Positions 39,711-49,313 of a DNA stretch of 64,000 nucleotides are shown here, piece after piece. A program made the translations under genes and the position numbers. Positions within the stretch are counted from its first letter, which is position 1. Each line of letters starts with the position of its first letter. Source of the DNA: Microbacterium sp. MAH-37 (GTDB lineage: Bacteria > Actinomycetota > Actinomycetes > Actinomycetales > Microbacteriaceae); the NCBI RefSeq assembly GCF_009758255.1, contig NZ_WSEN01000004.1:1-64000 (forward strand), in the 5' to 3' direction. The notes under the pieces were generated by a model. It saw only the letters and a list, made by a program, of their open reading frames with translations, was not told where the DNA came from and ran no database searches.

Positions 39711-40778
39711 TCAGATCAGGTGGTCGATCACGGCGAGAAGGTCGTCAGCGTTCGTGCGCGGGGGACCGTCTGTCGGGGCGACGGTCGTGCGCCCGACGTA
39801 CAGCATCGGGGTGATCGTGCTCGTCCCGGTGTCCGAGGCGGCGGACGGATCGATGAGGAACTCGGCTGCCGTGCTGCCGAGCCCGGTCAGATCGGGGTCG
39901 ATGGTGGTGAGGAACTCGCTGCGTCGCCACTTCGGTTCCTGGAGGAAGTGGTCGTGGCCGACCAGGGCGACATCTTCAGGCACGCGCAGTCCACGCGAGC
40001 GCAGTGCCGCGAACGCCCCGTATGCGATGGGGTCGTTGGCGCAGAAGATGGCGTCGAACTCCGCGCCGCTGTCGATGAGGTCGCTCGCAGCGCGGAAACC
40101 CCATTCCTTGGACCAGTCGCCCGCGATGGGCGCACCGGTCGCCGGCTGCAGACCGGCATCGGCGAGCGCCTCGAGGAACCCCCGCGATCGTTCCGCGGAG
40201 CCGTACTCGCTGCCCTCGGTGATGTGGGCGATCCTCGTGTGTCCGAGTGAGATCAGATGCTCCGCGGCGATGCGCCCTGCGCCGCGGTCATCGGGGAGGA
40301 AAGCGCGGTCGGTCGCCGCATCCGAGGTGCAGAACGCGTAGGCGACCGGGCACGAGATCTCATGCGTGATCGACGGATACGGGTAGTCGGGTCCGGAGCC
40401 GATCACGAGCACGGCGTCGACTCGCCGGGCGTCCAGCGCCCGGACCTGCTGGCTGCGCAGGCGGCGGTCCTCCTGGGCGTCGAGGATGAGGGTGGCGAGT
40501 CCGGCGGCAGCCAGCCGCCGCTCGGCGCCGCGCAGCACCATGCTGGAGAAGATCTCGGAGGCATCCTCGATGAGGATCCCCACGAGTTCGCTCTGCCCGC
40601 TGGCGAAAGAGCGCGCCAGGGCGTTGGGGCGGAAGTCCAGGCGCTCTGCGGTCTCACGCACGCGGGCCCTGGTCTCCTCCGAGGCGCGCCCTGTGCCGTT
40701 GAGCACTTTGGATGCCGTCGAGAGTGAGACCCCCGCGGCTGCCGCCACGTCGGCCAGTGTGGTCGCCTTGCGGGCCAT
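39711..40778 (-). CDS. LacI-family repressor, probable master regulator of the glycan cluster
   Basis: The product is 355 residues. The helix-turn-helix is TTLADVAAAAGVSLSTASKVLNGTGRASEETRARVRETAERLDF with a LARSFASG hinge. The effector domain shows SELVGILIEDASEIFSSMVLRGAERR, RAFLPDDRGAGRIAAEHLISLGHTRIAHI and CANDPIAYGAFAALRSRGLRVPEDVALVGHDHF. It lies between the secreted glycosidase and the ABC importer, divergent from the latter. A half-site CGGTTTCCCA at 40816-40825 upstream of it suggests weak autoregulation. Three 18-bp sites at the nearby promoters are its probable targets. The ligand should be an oligosaccharide from the substrate polymer. Confidence 0.88.
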   Translation of the reverse strand: MARKATTLADVAAAAGVSLSTASKVLNGTGRASEETRARVRETAERLDFRPNALARSFASGQSELVGILIEDASEIFSSMVLRGAERRLAAAGLATLILDAQEDRRLRSQQVRALDARRVDAVLVIGSGPDYPYPSITHEISCPVAYAFCTSDAATDRAFLPDDRGAGRIAAEHLISLGHTRIAHITEGSEYGSAERSRGFLEALADAGLQPATGAPIAGDWSKEWGFRAASDLIDSGAEFDAIFCANDPIAYGAFAALRSRGLRVPEDVALVGHDHFLQEPKWRRSEFLTTIDPDLTGLGSTAAEFLIDPSAASDTGTSTITPMLYVGRTTVAPTDGPPRTNADDLLAVIDHLI

Positions 40779-40865
40779 GGGTCCTCCTGCGCTCCGGTGT
40801 CCCGAGAGAGTCTATCGGTTTCCCAGTGAAATGGGTTGCTGGGCCATGAAACATCGGAATACCGT

Positions 40866-40894
40866 TTGACACAGCCGCGATCGATGTGCATGAT
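40866..40894 (+). promoter_or_regulatory. Promoter of the ABC sugar importer operon
   Basis: A consensus -35 TTGACA (40866-40871) is followed 17 bases later by CATGAT (40889-40894) with a TG two bases upstream. The start would be about 40901, at the first base of the operator. Confidence 0.65.
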
Positions 40895-40899
40895 GAATC

Positions 40900-40917
40900 T
40901 GGTCAAGCGGTTTCCCA
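40900..40917. promoter_or_regulatory. LacI-type operator for the ABC importer
   Basis: TGGTCAAGCGGTTTCCCA is an 18-bp imperfect palindrome at the predicted transcription start. The right half GCGGTTTCCC is identical to that of the site at 29351-29368. Confidence 0.7.
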
Positions 40918-40972
40918 ACTTGTCCCGCACCCGCCTGATCGCACCATCAGCGACTCATACGAAGGAGTATCC

Positions 40973-42343
40973 ATGTTGCAGCACACCACGCGCGTCGTCG
41001 CCGGCCTGGCGGCCGTCGGCATCGCGGCGGTCGCCCTGTCGGCCTGTTCCAGCGACAGCGGTGACGCCGCGTCGGCGGACCAGAAGGTCACCATCTCGGT
41101 CTCCGGCTACCCGTCCAGCGACAAGCCCGAGAGCAGGAAGATCTGGGATGACCGGATCAAGCTGTTCGAGAAGGCGAACCCGAACATCGACATCGAACCG
41201 ACCGAGACCACGTGGGACCCGACCACGTTCTCCGCGCTCGTGGCCGGCGGCACCCTGCCGACCGCGATGAGCGTGCCCTACACGAACATCCGCCAGCTCG
41301 CCGAGAACGGCCAGGTCTACGACATCTCCTCGCTGATCGATGGCGACAAGACGCTCGCCGAGTTGAACCCCGACGTACAGGCGCAGGCCGTCATCGGGGG
41401 CAAGACTTATGGCATCGTCAGTGCGGCGTACACGCTCGGTCTGGTCTACAACCGGGCGCTTTACACGCAGGCGGGCCTTGATCCCGACGATCCGCCGACG
41501 ACCTGGGACGAGGTGGCCGAGAACGCCCAGAAGATCGCCACGGCGACTGGGCAGACCGGCTTCTCGATCGCCACCACCCAGAACTCCGGCGGCTGGCTGC
41601 TCACCGGCATGAGCTACGGCTTCGGCAGCCGCATTCAGAACGAGGAAGGCACCAAGGCCGAGGTCGACAGCGAGGGGCCGCAGGCGGCCCTCGACTTCCT
41701 GCAGGGCGTGCGCTGGGATGACAACGCCGCAGGCTCGAACTTCTTGATGACACAGGACGACATGCGCACCGCAGTCGCCGCGGGGCAGATCGGTCAGACC
41801 GTGCTCGGCGCCGACGTCTACAACGACCTGGTGGGCAACCGCGGCATGAACGGTGCGGATCTCGGCATCGCAGGGCTCCCGCAGTCCGACGACGGCCTGG
41901 GCACGCTCGGCGGCGGAACGATCCAGGTCGTCTCGCCGAAGGCGACGGAGGCCGAGGCCGAGGCCGCCGTCAAGTGGATCAAGTTCATGTACTTGCGCGC
42001 TTACACCGACAAGGACTTCGCCATCGAGACCGCGAAAGCCAGGTCCGAGGAAGGCCAGCCTGTCGGTGCCCCGATGCTCCCCGTCTTCAACCAGGAGCAG
42101 TACGACACCTACCTCGGCTGGATCGCCGACTACGTCGATGTCGACCAGGAGCAGTTCGCGCCCTACTTCGACAGCCTGTCCGAGCTCAAGATCGTGCCTG
42201 AGCCACTGACCGCCGCGCAGGAGACCTACGCACTACTCGACGCCGCCGTGCAGAAGGTGCTGACCGAGAAGGATACCGACACCGAGGGGACGCTGAAGCA
42301 GGCGAACACCGAGTCGCAGGCTCTGATCGACCAGGCGCAGTAA
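40973..42343 (+). CDS. Extracellular sugar-binding lipoprotein of the cluster importer
   Basis: The product is 456 residues. The lipoprotein signal ends in LSAC with the Cys at position 25. The mature protein reads KVTISVSGYPSSDKPESRKIWDDRIKLFEKANPNIDIEPTETTWDPTTFSALVAGGTLPT and later AEAEAAVKWIKFMYLR, typical of MalE-like family 1 binding proteins. GAAGGAG is 6 bases before the ATG. It binds an oligosaccharide outside the cell and delivers it to the permeases encoded next. A hairpin (42366-42397) separates it from them, which would allow extra binding protein to be made. Confidence 0.92.
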   Translation: MLQHTTRVVAGLAAVGIAAVALSACSSDSGDAASADQKVTISVSGYPSSDKPESRKIWDDRIKLFEKANPNIDIEPTETTWDPTTFSALVAGGTLPTAMSVPYTNIRQLAENGQVYDISSLIDGDKTLAELNPDVQAQAVIGGKTYGIVSAAYTLGLVYNRALYTQAGLDPDDPPTTWDEVAENAQKIATATGQTGFSIATTQNSGGWLLTGMSYGFGSRIQNEEGTKAEVDSEGPQAALDFLQGVRWDDNAAGSNFLMTQDDMRTAVAAGQIGQTVLGADVYNDLVGNRGMNGADLGIAGLPQSDDGLGTLGGGTIQVVSPKATEAEAEAAVKWIKFMYLRAYTDKDFAIETAKARSEEGQPVGAPMLPVFNQEQYDTYLGWIADYVDVDQEQFAPYFDSLSELKIVPEPLTAAQETYALLDAAVQKVLTEKDTDTEGTLKQANTESQALIDQAQ

Positions 42344-42365
42344 GCGCCGTACCAACACGCAACAC

Positions 42366-42397
42366 CTCGGGGGCGGGCGCACGCGTCCGCCCCCGAG
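42366..42397 (+). terminator. Intercistronic hairpin between binding protein and permease
   Basis: An 11-bp stem (42366-42376 with 42387-42397) has a 10-base loop and no T run. Such structures commonly protect the binding-protein mRNA from decay or partly terminate, giving excess binding protein over permease. Confidence 0.6.
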
Positions 42398-42413
42398 CAC
42401 GTCCGAAGGAGGG

Positions 42414-43379
42414 ATGATGACCATGATCAGCGAGGCGCCGCCGGCCCCGAGCACCGGTGCCCAGCCGGCGCGACCGCCGGTGGAGCGCATCCGGCGCAGC
42501 CGTTTCCACCGGTGGGTGAGCAAGGGCGGCCCCGGGATGCTGCTGTTCGCCCTTCCCATGGTCATCTCCTTCGGAGTGTTCGGCTGGTGGCCGATTCTGC
42601 GCAGTCTGCTGCTGAGCGTGCAGAAGACGAACTTCGTCGGACCCGCGACGTGGGTCGGTCTGGACAACTTCACGCGGGTGCTCGCTGATCCGCTGCTCGG
42701 CACCGCGGTGCTCAACACCATCTGGTACACCGTGCTCGCCATGATCATCGGGTTCCCGGTGCCCGTCCTGCTCGCGGTGTTCATCGCAGAGCTGCGTCGC
42801 ACCAGGACCATCGCGAGCGTGTTCGCCTACATTCCCGTCATCATTCCGCCGGTGGTGTCGGTGCTGCTCTGGAAGCAGTTCTACGACCCCAGCGAGAACG
42901 GCCTGTTCAACACGGTGCTCGGATGGTTCGGGCTCGGGCCGTTGCCGTGGCTGCAGAGCTCGCTGATGGCGATGCCGTCCATCGTCGTGCAGGCCACCTG
43001 GGCCGGCTTCGGCGGCACCGTGATCATCTACCTCGCGGCGCTCATGGCCGTGCCGCCCGAGCTCTACGAGGCGGCCGAGGTCGACGGGGCGAAGGTGCTG
43101 CGCCGGTTCTGGCACATCACTCTGCCGCAGCTGCGCACCGTCATCCTCTTCATGCTGCTGCTGCAGGTGATCGGCACCTTCCAGGTGTTCACCGAACCGT
43201 ACGTGATGACCGGCGGCGGACCGAACAACTCCACCACCACGATCCTGATGCTGATCTTCCGCTACGCGTTCATCGCCGGCGACTACGGAAAGGCCACGGC
43301 ACTGAGCCTCATGCTCGCGGTGTTCCTGTGCCTGCTCTCCGCCGCGTACCTGTGGCTGACAAGGAAGTGGGCGAAGTGA
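42414..43379 (+). CDS. Sugar ABC transporter permease, MalF type
   Basis: The product is 321 residues. It has a cytosolic N-terminal tail of about 40 residues and then six membrane segments. The EAA loop is YEAAEVDGAKVLRRFWHITLPQLRTVILF. The second-last periplasmic loop has YVMTGGGPNNSTTTILMLIFRYAF. GAAGGAGGG lies just before the ATG pair. It overlaps the partner permease by one base (TGATG). No ATPase gene is nearby. Confidence 0.92.
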   Translation: MMTMISEAPPAPSTGAQPARPPVERIRRSRFHRWVSKGGPGMLLFALPMVISFGVFGWWPILRSLLLSVQKTNFVGPATWVGLDNFTRVLADPLLGTAVLNTIWYTVLAMIIGFPVPVLLAVFIAELRRTRTIASVFAYIPVIIPPVVSVLLWKQFYDPSENGLFNTVLGWFGLGPLPWLQSSLMAMPSIVVQATWAGFGGTVIIYLAALMAVPPELYEAAEVDGAKVLRRFWHITLPQLRTVILFMLLLQVIGTFQVFTEPYVMTGGGPNNSTTTILMLIFRYAFIAGDYGKATALSLMLAVFLCLLSAAYLWLTRKWAK

Positions 43380-44359
43380 TGAGCCAGACCAGAGCCGTCG
43401 TGCTCACCCCGACCGCGCAGAGGGGACAGAGCCGCCGCCGTGCGGCACGGGAACAGGCCCGCAGGGATCGCGAGGCCGAGCTCGCCGAGCGCACGCTGCT
43501 CTCCGGCGCCGAACGGGCGAGGCCCCGCACTCGTCTCACACTGACCGTGCTCGCGGTGCTCGTGCTGGCGTTCCTCGCGATCATCGCCGTCGGACCGGTG
43601 CTGTGGCTGGCGAAATCCGCGGTGTCCACGACGAGTGACATCGTCACGCAGCCGTTCGCGCTCTGGCCGAGCGGCATCCAATGGGAGAACCTCGCCGAGG
43701 CATGGACCGGCATCGACATCGGCCAGTACCTGTTCAACACCGTCTGGGTCGCCGCAGGCAACTGGTTCTTCGGATTGCTCGTCGCGCTCACCGGCGGCTA
43801 CGTGCTCGCCATCCTGCGGCCGCGGTACGCGAAGTTCCTCGAGGGCGCCGTGATGGCGACGCTGTTCATCCCGGGCGTCGTGTCGCTCGTGTCGCTGTAC
43901 CTGACGATCCTCAGCCTGCCTCTGATCCAGGTCAACCTGATCAACACGTACTGGGCGGTCTGGCTGCCGGCATCCGCTCACGCGTTCAACGTGCTGCTGA
44001 TGCGCAACTTCTTCGCTCAGTTGCCCGCCGAGGTCTTCGAGGCCGCGAAGGTGGACGGCGCCGGATCGTTCACCGTGTTCTGGCGGATCGTGCTGCCGAT
44101 GTCGAGGCCCATCATCGGGGTGGTGTCGCTGCTGACACTGGTGGGCGCCTGGAAGGAATTCATGTGGCCCCTGCTGGTGCTGCCGGATCCGAAACTGCAG
44201 CCGCTCTCGGTCGGCCTGTACAAGGTCTCAGCGACCACCGAGATCAGCCTGCTCATGGCGGGAATGTTCATCTCGGTGATCGTTCCGATCGTGCTGTTCC
44301 TGGTCTTCCAGCGGCAGTTCCTGCGCAGCGCGGGCCAATCCGGAGCGATCAAGGGCTGA
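43379..44359 (+). CDS. Sugar ABC transporter permease, MalG type
   Basis: The product is 326 residues. An unusually long, basic N-terminal tail (about 50 residues, RRRAAREQARRDREAELAER) precedes six membrane segments. The EAA loop is FEAAKVDGAGSFTVFWRIVLPMSRPIIGV. The end FQRQFLRSAGQSGAIKG is typical of the family. It starts on the upstream stop codon and is followed 3 bases after its own stop by the GH92 gene, so import and cytoplasmic hydrolysis are co-expressed. Confidence 0.92.
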   Translation: MSQTRAVVLTPTAQRGQSRRRAAREQARRDREAELAERTLLSGAERARPRTRLTLTVLAVLVLAFLAIIAVGPVLWLAKSAVSTTSDIVTQPFALWPSGIQWENLAEAWTGIDIGQYLFNTVWVAAGNWFFGLLVALTGGYVLAILRPRYAKFLEGAVMATLFIPGVVSLVSLYLTILSLPLIQVNLINTYWAVWLPASAHAFNVLLMRNFFAQLPAEVFEAAKVDGAGSFTVFWRIVLPMSRPIIGVVSLLTLVGAWKEFMWPLLVLPDPKLQPLSVGLYKVSATTEISLLMAGMFISVIVPIVLFLVFQRQFLRSAGQSGAIKG

Positions 44360-44361
44360 CG

Positions 44362-47300
44362 ATGCAGGAATTGATTCTCAGCGGCGGGCCGGAAGCTCCC
44401 CCCGCCGCCGGTCCGGCACGTGGCCTCACCGACGCGGAGGCGATCCGCTACCGGCTGGAGGACGCCGATGCCGACGCGGATCTCACGATCCCGCTGCGAT
44501 CCGTCGATGTCGTGATCGAGCCGGGGCAGCTGCTCACCTATGTCGTCTTCCCCGAACTCCGCGGCGGAGCGGCGGAGGTGCGCGATGGATCCGCGTTCGC
44601 GGCCACAGCCGTGGCGGTCGAGCTTCAGCTCGACGACGGATCGATCGCCCCAGGACTTGTCGATCAGGCGGGATATCCGGCGACTCCCGCGGGGCAGCGG
44701 GAGTCGCGAGCCCTCACCTGCGACCAGTGGAACATCCGCCGCATCGATCTGGCACCGATCGTGGGCAGGCGGGTCACCGGCATCCGGCTGCGTGCGTCTT
44801 CTTCGGGCACGGATGCGAGCGGCTGGGTCAGCGACGTCCGGATCGAGCATGAGCCCGCCGCGGCTGCGCGAGTGGATCTCGTGGACACGCGTCGGGGCAC
44901 GCACTCGGCCGAACGTGCGTCGAGGGGCAACACGATCCCGGCGGTCGCCGTGCCGCACGGCTTCACGTTCGCGATCCCGGTGACGGATGCCGGGTCGCAC
45001 TCCTGGCCCTACCGCTACCACGCGGGTGACGCGCTGCGATTGCAGGCGCTCGCCACATCGCATGCGCCGAGCCCGTGGATGGGAGACCGTGGGGTCGTGC
45101 AGATCATGCCGACGGCGTTCGGCGCCGCGGCGTCCGCTGACCGCGAGGCCCGCGCCCTGGGGTTCACGCACGAAGACGAGCACGCAGGCCCGCACCTGTG
45201 GTCGGCGGACCTCGCCGGCGGCATCCGCGCCGAACTCACCACGACCGATCGCGTTCTCGTCGCGCGACTCACCCTCCCCGACGGCGGCGGCTTCGTGATC
45301 GATCAGATCGATCACGACGGCCGGCTCGTGCATCATCCGGACGACCGGATGGTGCCGTTCACGGGCTGGACCGACTCCTATCACCGCCCCGCCGCTGCGC
45401 AGGCGCCGCGGATGTACTTCGCGATCGCCGTCGACCGACCGCTGTCGGGTGTGACGATGGGCACCGCCCCGGGACGTGAGCAGGTGTCGGCGTCGGTCGG
45501 CGTGGAGGGTTCAGGCGCGGTGCAGGTGCGCATCGCGACCTCGTTCATCGGCATCGAGCAGGCCAGGGCGACGCTCGCACAGGAGGCGCCCTTCAGCCGA
45601 AGCTTCGACGCGATCGTGGCGGCGAACCGCGGCCGCTGGGAGCCCCTGCTCGACCTGGTGCGCGTGCAGGGCGAGCGATCGCAGCAGGCCGAGATCGCGT
45701 CGGACCTGTACCGGATGTTCCTCTACCCGAACCGCGCGAGTGAGAACGCCGGCACCGTCGATGTCCCACGCTGGGTGCATGCCGACGTCGCGAACACGCC
45801 GATGGCTCCACACGGCGAGGCGATGACGGGATGTGCCGTGCGCGAAGGGGAGTCCTTCGTGAACAACGGGTTCTGGGACACCTATCGCACCGTGTGGCCG
45901 GCCTACTCGTTCCTCGTGCCAGAGCAGGCAGCCGCGATGCTGGACGGTTTCGTGGAGCACTATCGCGCGGCGGGCTGGATGGAGCGGTGGTCATCGCCCG
46001 GTCCGGCGAACGCGATGGTGGGCACGAGCAGCGACATCGTGCTCGCAGACGCCGTCGCCGCGGGAGTCGAGCTCAACGACCTCGAGGAGGCGTATGACTC
46101 GGCGCTGCGCAACGCGACCACGCGTTCCGTCCGTCCGGAGGTGGGCCGTGCCGAGAGCGCAACCGCGCCTTTCCGCGGTTACGTGTCGACGGCTACGCCG
46201 GAGGGGCTCAGCTGGACCCTCGAGGGCGCGATCAACGACTTCGGCATCGCGGCTCTGGCCGAGCGGCTGGCCGCGGATCCGCGGCACCCGAGACACTCCG
46301 AGTTCGTGGCGGGTGCACGGTACTTCACTGCACGAGCTGCGTCGTATGTCGCGCTGTTCGACGAGACGCGCGGGTTCTTCGTCGGACGGGATGCTGGCGG
46401 CCGGCATCGTGCGGATTTCGATCCTGCGGTCTGGGGCGGCGACTACACCGAGACGAACGCCTGGGGAATGCGCTTCAGCGTGCCGCACGACGGCCATGGG
46501 CTCGCGACCCTGCTCGGCGGACCGGACGGGTTGGAGGCCGCGCTCGACGCGTACTTCGCCACGCCGGAGACCGGCGTCGCTGACGTGCAGGGCGCCTACG
46601 GCCGGGTCATCCACGAGATGACCGAGGCGCGTGATCTGCGGATGGGAATGTACGGCCTGTCGAATCAGCCGGCGCATCACATTCCGTTCATGTACGCGTT
46701 CACGCGCGCACCGCACAAGGCGGACGCGGTCGTGCGGGAGAGCGTGCGTCGCATGTTCCTCGGTTCCGAGATCGGCCAGGGATTCCCCGGCGACGAGGAC
46801 AACGGCGAGATGGCCGCCTGGCATCTGTTCGCGAGCATCGGCCTGTATCCGCTCACCCCCGCTTCCGGGGAGTACCTGATCACCTCGCCGTCGGTGCCCC
46901 GCGCCGAGCTCCGCCCGGCCTGCGGAGGGAGCACGGTCATCTCCGTGTCGGATCTCGCGCCGGAGAACGTGCACATCCAGGCGGTGCGCATCGACGGCGA
47001 GGTCTGGCGGAGGGCGTCGGTTCCGATCGAGATGCTGCGCCGCGGCATCCGTATCGACATCGATCTCGGACCGGAACCCGTCGCCTGGGCCAGCGAGGGT
47101 CCGTTCTCCCTGTCCCCGCCCGGGGCGCTCCCGGAGCAGCTCGTCGATGCGACGCCGGTCGACGCCGGCATCCCCTTCGACGATTCCTCGGATGATGGCG
47201 TCCTGCTCTGCTCCGGTGAGAGCGTCGAGTGCAGGTTCGACACCACGGCGGTCGGAGTGCTCTACACCGTGACCACAGGCGCAGCGGGGCGGGCCGGTTG

Positions 47301-47499
47301 GCGGCTCGACGGTCTCGTCGACGGCGAATGGACTCTGCTCGACGAGCGGCGCGGGGAGCAGTTCCGATGGAATGTGCAGACCCGACCGTTCATCTGCGGA
47401 GAGGATCGTGCGGTGCAGGCGCTGCGATTCACGGCACTCGACGACGCCCTCGACCTGAGGCAGCTGGAGTTCCTGCATCCGGCGACGTTCGTGCGCTGA
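44362..47499 (+). CDS. Glycoside hydrolase family 92 alpha-mannosidase-like protein
   Basis: The product is 1045 residues with no signal peptide, so cytosolic. An N-terminal beta domain precedes the family hallmark stretches of the alpha/alpha barrel: GESFVNNGFWDTYRTVWPAYSFL and MYGLSNQPAHHIPFMY, then IGQGFPGDEDNGEMAAWHLFASIGLYPLTPASGEYLITSP, with the conserved E of DNGEM as catalytic acid. A C-terminal galactose-binding-like domain (ending LEFLHPATFVR) follows. GH92 enzymes are Ca2+-dependent exo-alpha-mannosidases acting with inversion on alpha-1,2/1,3/1,4/1,6 linkages. It sits three bases after the permease gene. This suggests an alpha-mannose-containing substrate, though not proof of it. 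Confidence 0.9.
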   Translation: MQELILSGGPEAPPAAGPARGLTDAEAIRYRLEDADADADLTIPLRSVDVVIEPGQLLTYVVFPELRGGAAEVRDGSAFAATAVAVELQLDDGSIAPGLVDQAGYPATPAGQRESRALTCDQWNIRRIDLAPIVGRRVTGIRLRASSSGTDASGWVSDVRIEHEPAAAARVDLVDTRRGTHSAERASRGNTIPAVAVPHGFTFAIPVTDAGSHSWPYRYHAGDALRLQALATSHAPSPWMGDRGVVQIMPTAFGAAASADREARALGFTHEDEHAGPHLWSADLAGGIRAELTTTDRVLVARLTLPDGGGFVIDQIDHDGRLVHHPDDRMVPFTGWTDSYHRPAAAQAPRMYFAIAVDRPLSGVTMGTAPGREQVSASVGVEGSGAVQVRIATSFIGIEQARATLAQEAPFSRSFDAIVAANRGRWEPLLDLVRVQGERSQQAEIASDLYRMFLYPNRASENAGTVDVPRWVHADVANTPMAPHGEAMTGCAVREGESFVNNGFWDTYRTVWPAYSFLVPEQAAAMLDGFVEHYRAAGWMERWSSPGPANAMVGTSSDIVLADAVAAGVELNDLEEAYDSALRNATTRSVRPEVGRAESATAPFRGYVSTATPEGLSWTLEGAINDFGIAALAERLAADPRHPRHSEFVAGARYFTARAASYVALFDETRGFFVGRDAGGRHRADFDPAVWGGDYTETNAWGMRFSVPHDGHGLATLLGGPDGLEAALDAYFATPETGVADVQGAYGRVIHEMTEARDLRMGMYGLSNQPAHHIPFMYAFTRAPHKADAVVRESVRRMFLGSEIGQGFPGDEDNGEMAAWHLFASIGLYPLTPASGEYLITSPSVPRAELRPACGGSTVISVSDLAPENVHIQAVRIDGEVWRRASVPIEMLRRGIRIDIDLGPEPVAWASEGPFSLSPPGALPEQLVDATPVDAGIPFDDSSDDGVLLCSGESVECRFDTTAVGVLYTVTTGAAGRAGWRLDGLVDGEWTLLDERRGEQFRWNVQTRPFICGEDRAVQALRFTALDDALDLRQLEFLHPATFVR

Positions 47500-47524
47500 G
47501 CACGTGACGCGGAAGGAGAAGGCG

Positions 47525-49180
47525 ATGACAGCTCGGATGTTCCGTCAGCTGGCGGCTCAGGTCCGGCAGCAGTCGTACCTGCAGGTGCGCGATCCGTCCC
47601 GTATCGATGACGGCGCGTGCCACAACCCGCGGCTCGGCATAGCCGATGCGGCGGTCAACGCCACTGCGGCGCTCTCCAGCGGAGCCGCCCTGCTGCTGCT
47701 GGATTCCTCGCTCAGTGCGGAGCGCCGGGCGGAACTGGCCGACCGCGCGACAGCGGCCGCGCGCTACGAGCTGCGGGCGCGGCGCGGATCGGGACTGATC
47801 GATCTCGTGCACTGCAATCCGGATTCGGCGCCGGACACTGCATTCGCCCTGCAGCTGTTCGCCGCGGCTCTCCTGCTGCTGCGCCGGGACGGCATGCCGC
47901 CCGAGCTCGTCGAGTGGGAGCGCTGCGTGCTGCGCCTGCTCGAGGAGACGGTTCCGGTGCTACTCACCGCGGGGTTTCACACGCCGAACCACCGCTGGGT
48001 GATCGCCTCGGCGGCGGCGCTCGCGGGCGCGCTGCTGCCGGAGGCCGCCGCGGGATGGGAGCCCGCGATGCGGGCGATCCTCGACGAGGGTCTGGACATC
48101 GATTCTGAGGGCTTCTACCCCGAACGCAGTGTCGTCGTCTACGACGCCGTGACCAACCGTGCGCTGCTGCTGCTGCATCTGACGCGCGGAACCCCCGGTG
48201 CGCTGGAGGCGGTTCTGGCCAGCCTGGCCACGGACATGCTCCTGTTGGACTCCCGGCTGCGTGCCGACACCGGTCTGTCCAGCCGACAGGACCGTGGGAT
48301 GCGCGTGGTGCCGGTGTCGCTCGCGGACGTGTGCCTCGCCGCCGGAGCGCTCTCCGGCGACGGGGTGCTGACGCAGCTGGCCGGCGCCCTGGCCGCTGCG
48401 GATGGTCCCCGCGAGCCCGCGGTGGTGTTCTGGCAGGCCTGGGCGCAGGCGTACTTCGAATGCGAGTTCGACGACGATGCGGACGACCCGCGGGACAACC
48501 GGTTCTGGGCGGTGTTCCCGAGGAAGCAGGCTGCCCGGTTCCGCTCCGGGGACCTGACCGCGACCGTGCGTAAGGATGCCGCGTTCCTGGGGGCGCAGTT
48601 CGGCGATGTCGGCCTGCACGCCGTCCGGTTCTTCCAGGCCGTGCAGGGCGTGGGCGAATTCCTCCCGAAGTCGGCGGAGTTCGGCGAGGGAAGGATCCTG
48701 GTCGCATCACGAGGACCGCGAGGGCGGAGGCCCGGTTACGAGCTGCCGCTCGGCGAGCCCGTGGCGCCCGACGGATGGGATACCGCCGTCGAGCGACGAG
48801 GCCTGCGTCGGCTGGAGCCGCTCGATGTGGGGGCGCAGGTCGATCTCGGCGATGCAGCGATAGACGTGCACGTGGCGGCGTCGGGGCCGGCGGGCGCGCT
48901 CGCCGAGCTGCTGATCGACGTGGACGCCGGTCTGGTCGCAGAATCAGGTGATCTCACCATCCGGCTCGAGGCCGGACAGGAGCTCTTCTTCGAGGGCGAG
49001 TCTCTGGTGCTGCGTGCCGAGACGCATGCAGCGCGGATCACCGGCGGAGCGCGTGCCCACCGGGCGTGGCAGTTGCGTGAGGCGCCGCCGATCGCACCCG
49101 GATGCGCCCGGATCGTGATCGCGCTCGTGACGCCGGTCGATCACCGCATCCGTATCGAGGCTGCGCAGGCATGGAAGTGA
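47525..49180 (+). CDS. Alpha/alpha-toroid protein, heparinase-like (family not assigned)
   Basis: The product is 551 residues. Residues 1-300 are helical with the repeated hydrophobic stretches of an alpha/alpha toroid (AAVNATAALSSGAALLLLD, FALQLFAAALLLL, VLLTAGFHTPNHRWVIASAAALAGALLP). Residues 300-551 are beta-rich. HTPNHRW and YPERSVVVYDAVTNRALLLL look like conserved sites, similar in kind to heparinase II/III-type lyases, but I do not see the lyase signature. The start with GGAAGGAG six bases before it at 47525 is better than a GTG at 47504. It follows the GH92 gene closely (25 bases). The function is inferred only from location. Confidence 0.65.
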   Translation: MTARMFRQLAAQVRQQSYLQVRDPSRIDDGACHNPRLGIADAAVNATAALSSGAALLLLDSSLSAERRAELADRATAAARYELRARRGSGLIDLVHCNPDSAPDTAFALQLFAAALLLLRRDGMPPELVEWERCVLRLLEETVPVLLTAGFHTPNHRWVIASAAALAGALLPEAAAGWEPAMRAILDEGLDIDSEGFYPERSVVVYDAVTNRALLLLHLTRGTPGALEAVLASLATDMLLLDSRLRADTGLSSRQDRGMRVVPVSLADVCLAAGALSGDGVLTQLAGALAAADGPREPAVVFWQAWAQAYFECEFDDDADDPRDNRFWAVFPRKQAARFRSGDLTATVRKDAAFLGAQFGDVGLHAVRFFQAVQGVGEFLPKSAEFGEGRILVASRGPRGRRPGYELPLGEPVAPDGWDTAVERRGLRRLEPLDVGAQVDLGDAAIDVHVAASGPAGALAELLIDVDAGLVAESGDLTIRLEAGQELFFEGESLVLRAETHAARITGGARAHRAWQLREAPPIAPGCARIVIALVTPVDHRIRIEAAQAWK

Positions 49181-49313
49181 GCGTGGATCCCAAGCGGGCA
49201 CGTTGCTCATCATCGAGCAGTGAGGTGATCGAGTCTGATCGCCTTCGACAGCCGTCGTGTTCGAGCTGACAGGATGAGAAGGAATGCGTTTACCGCGACG
49301 AACGGAGCCGGTG

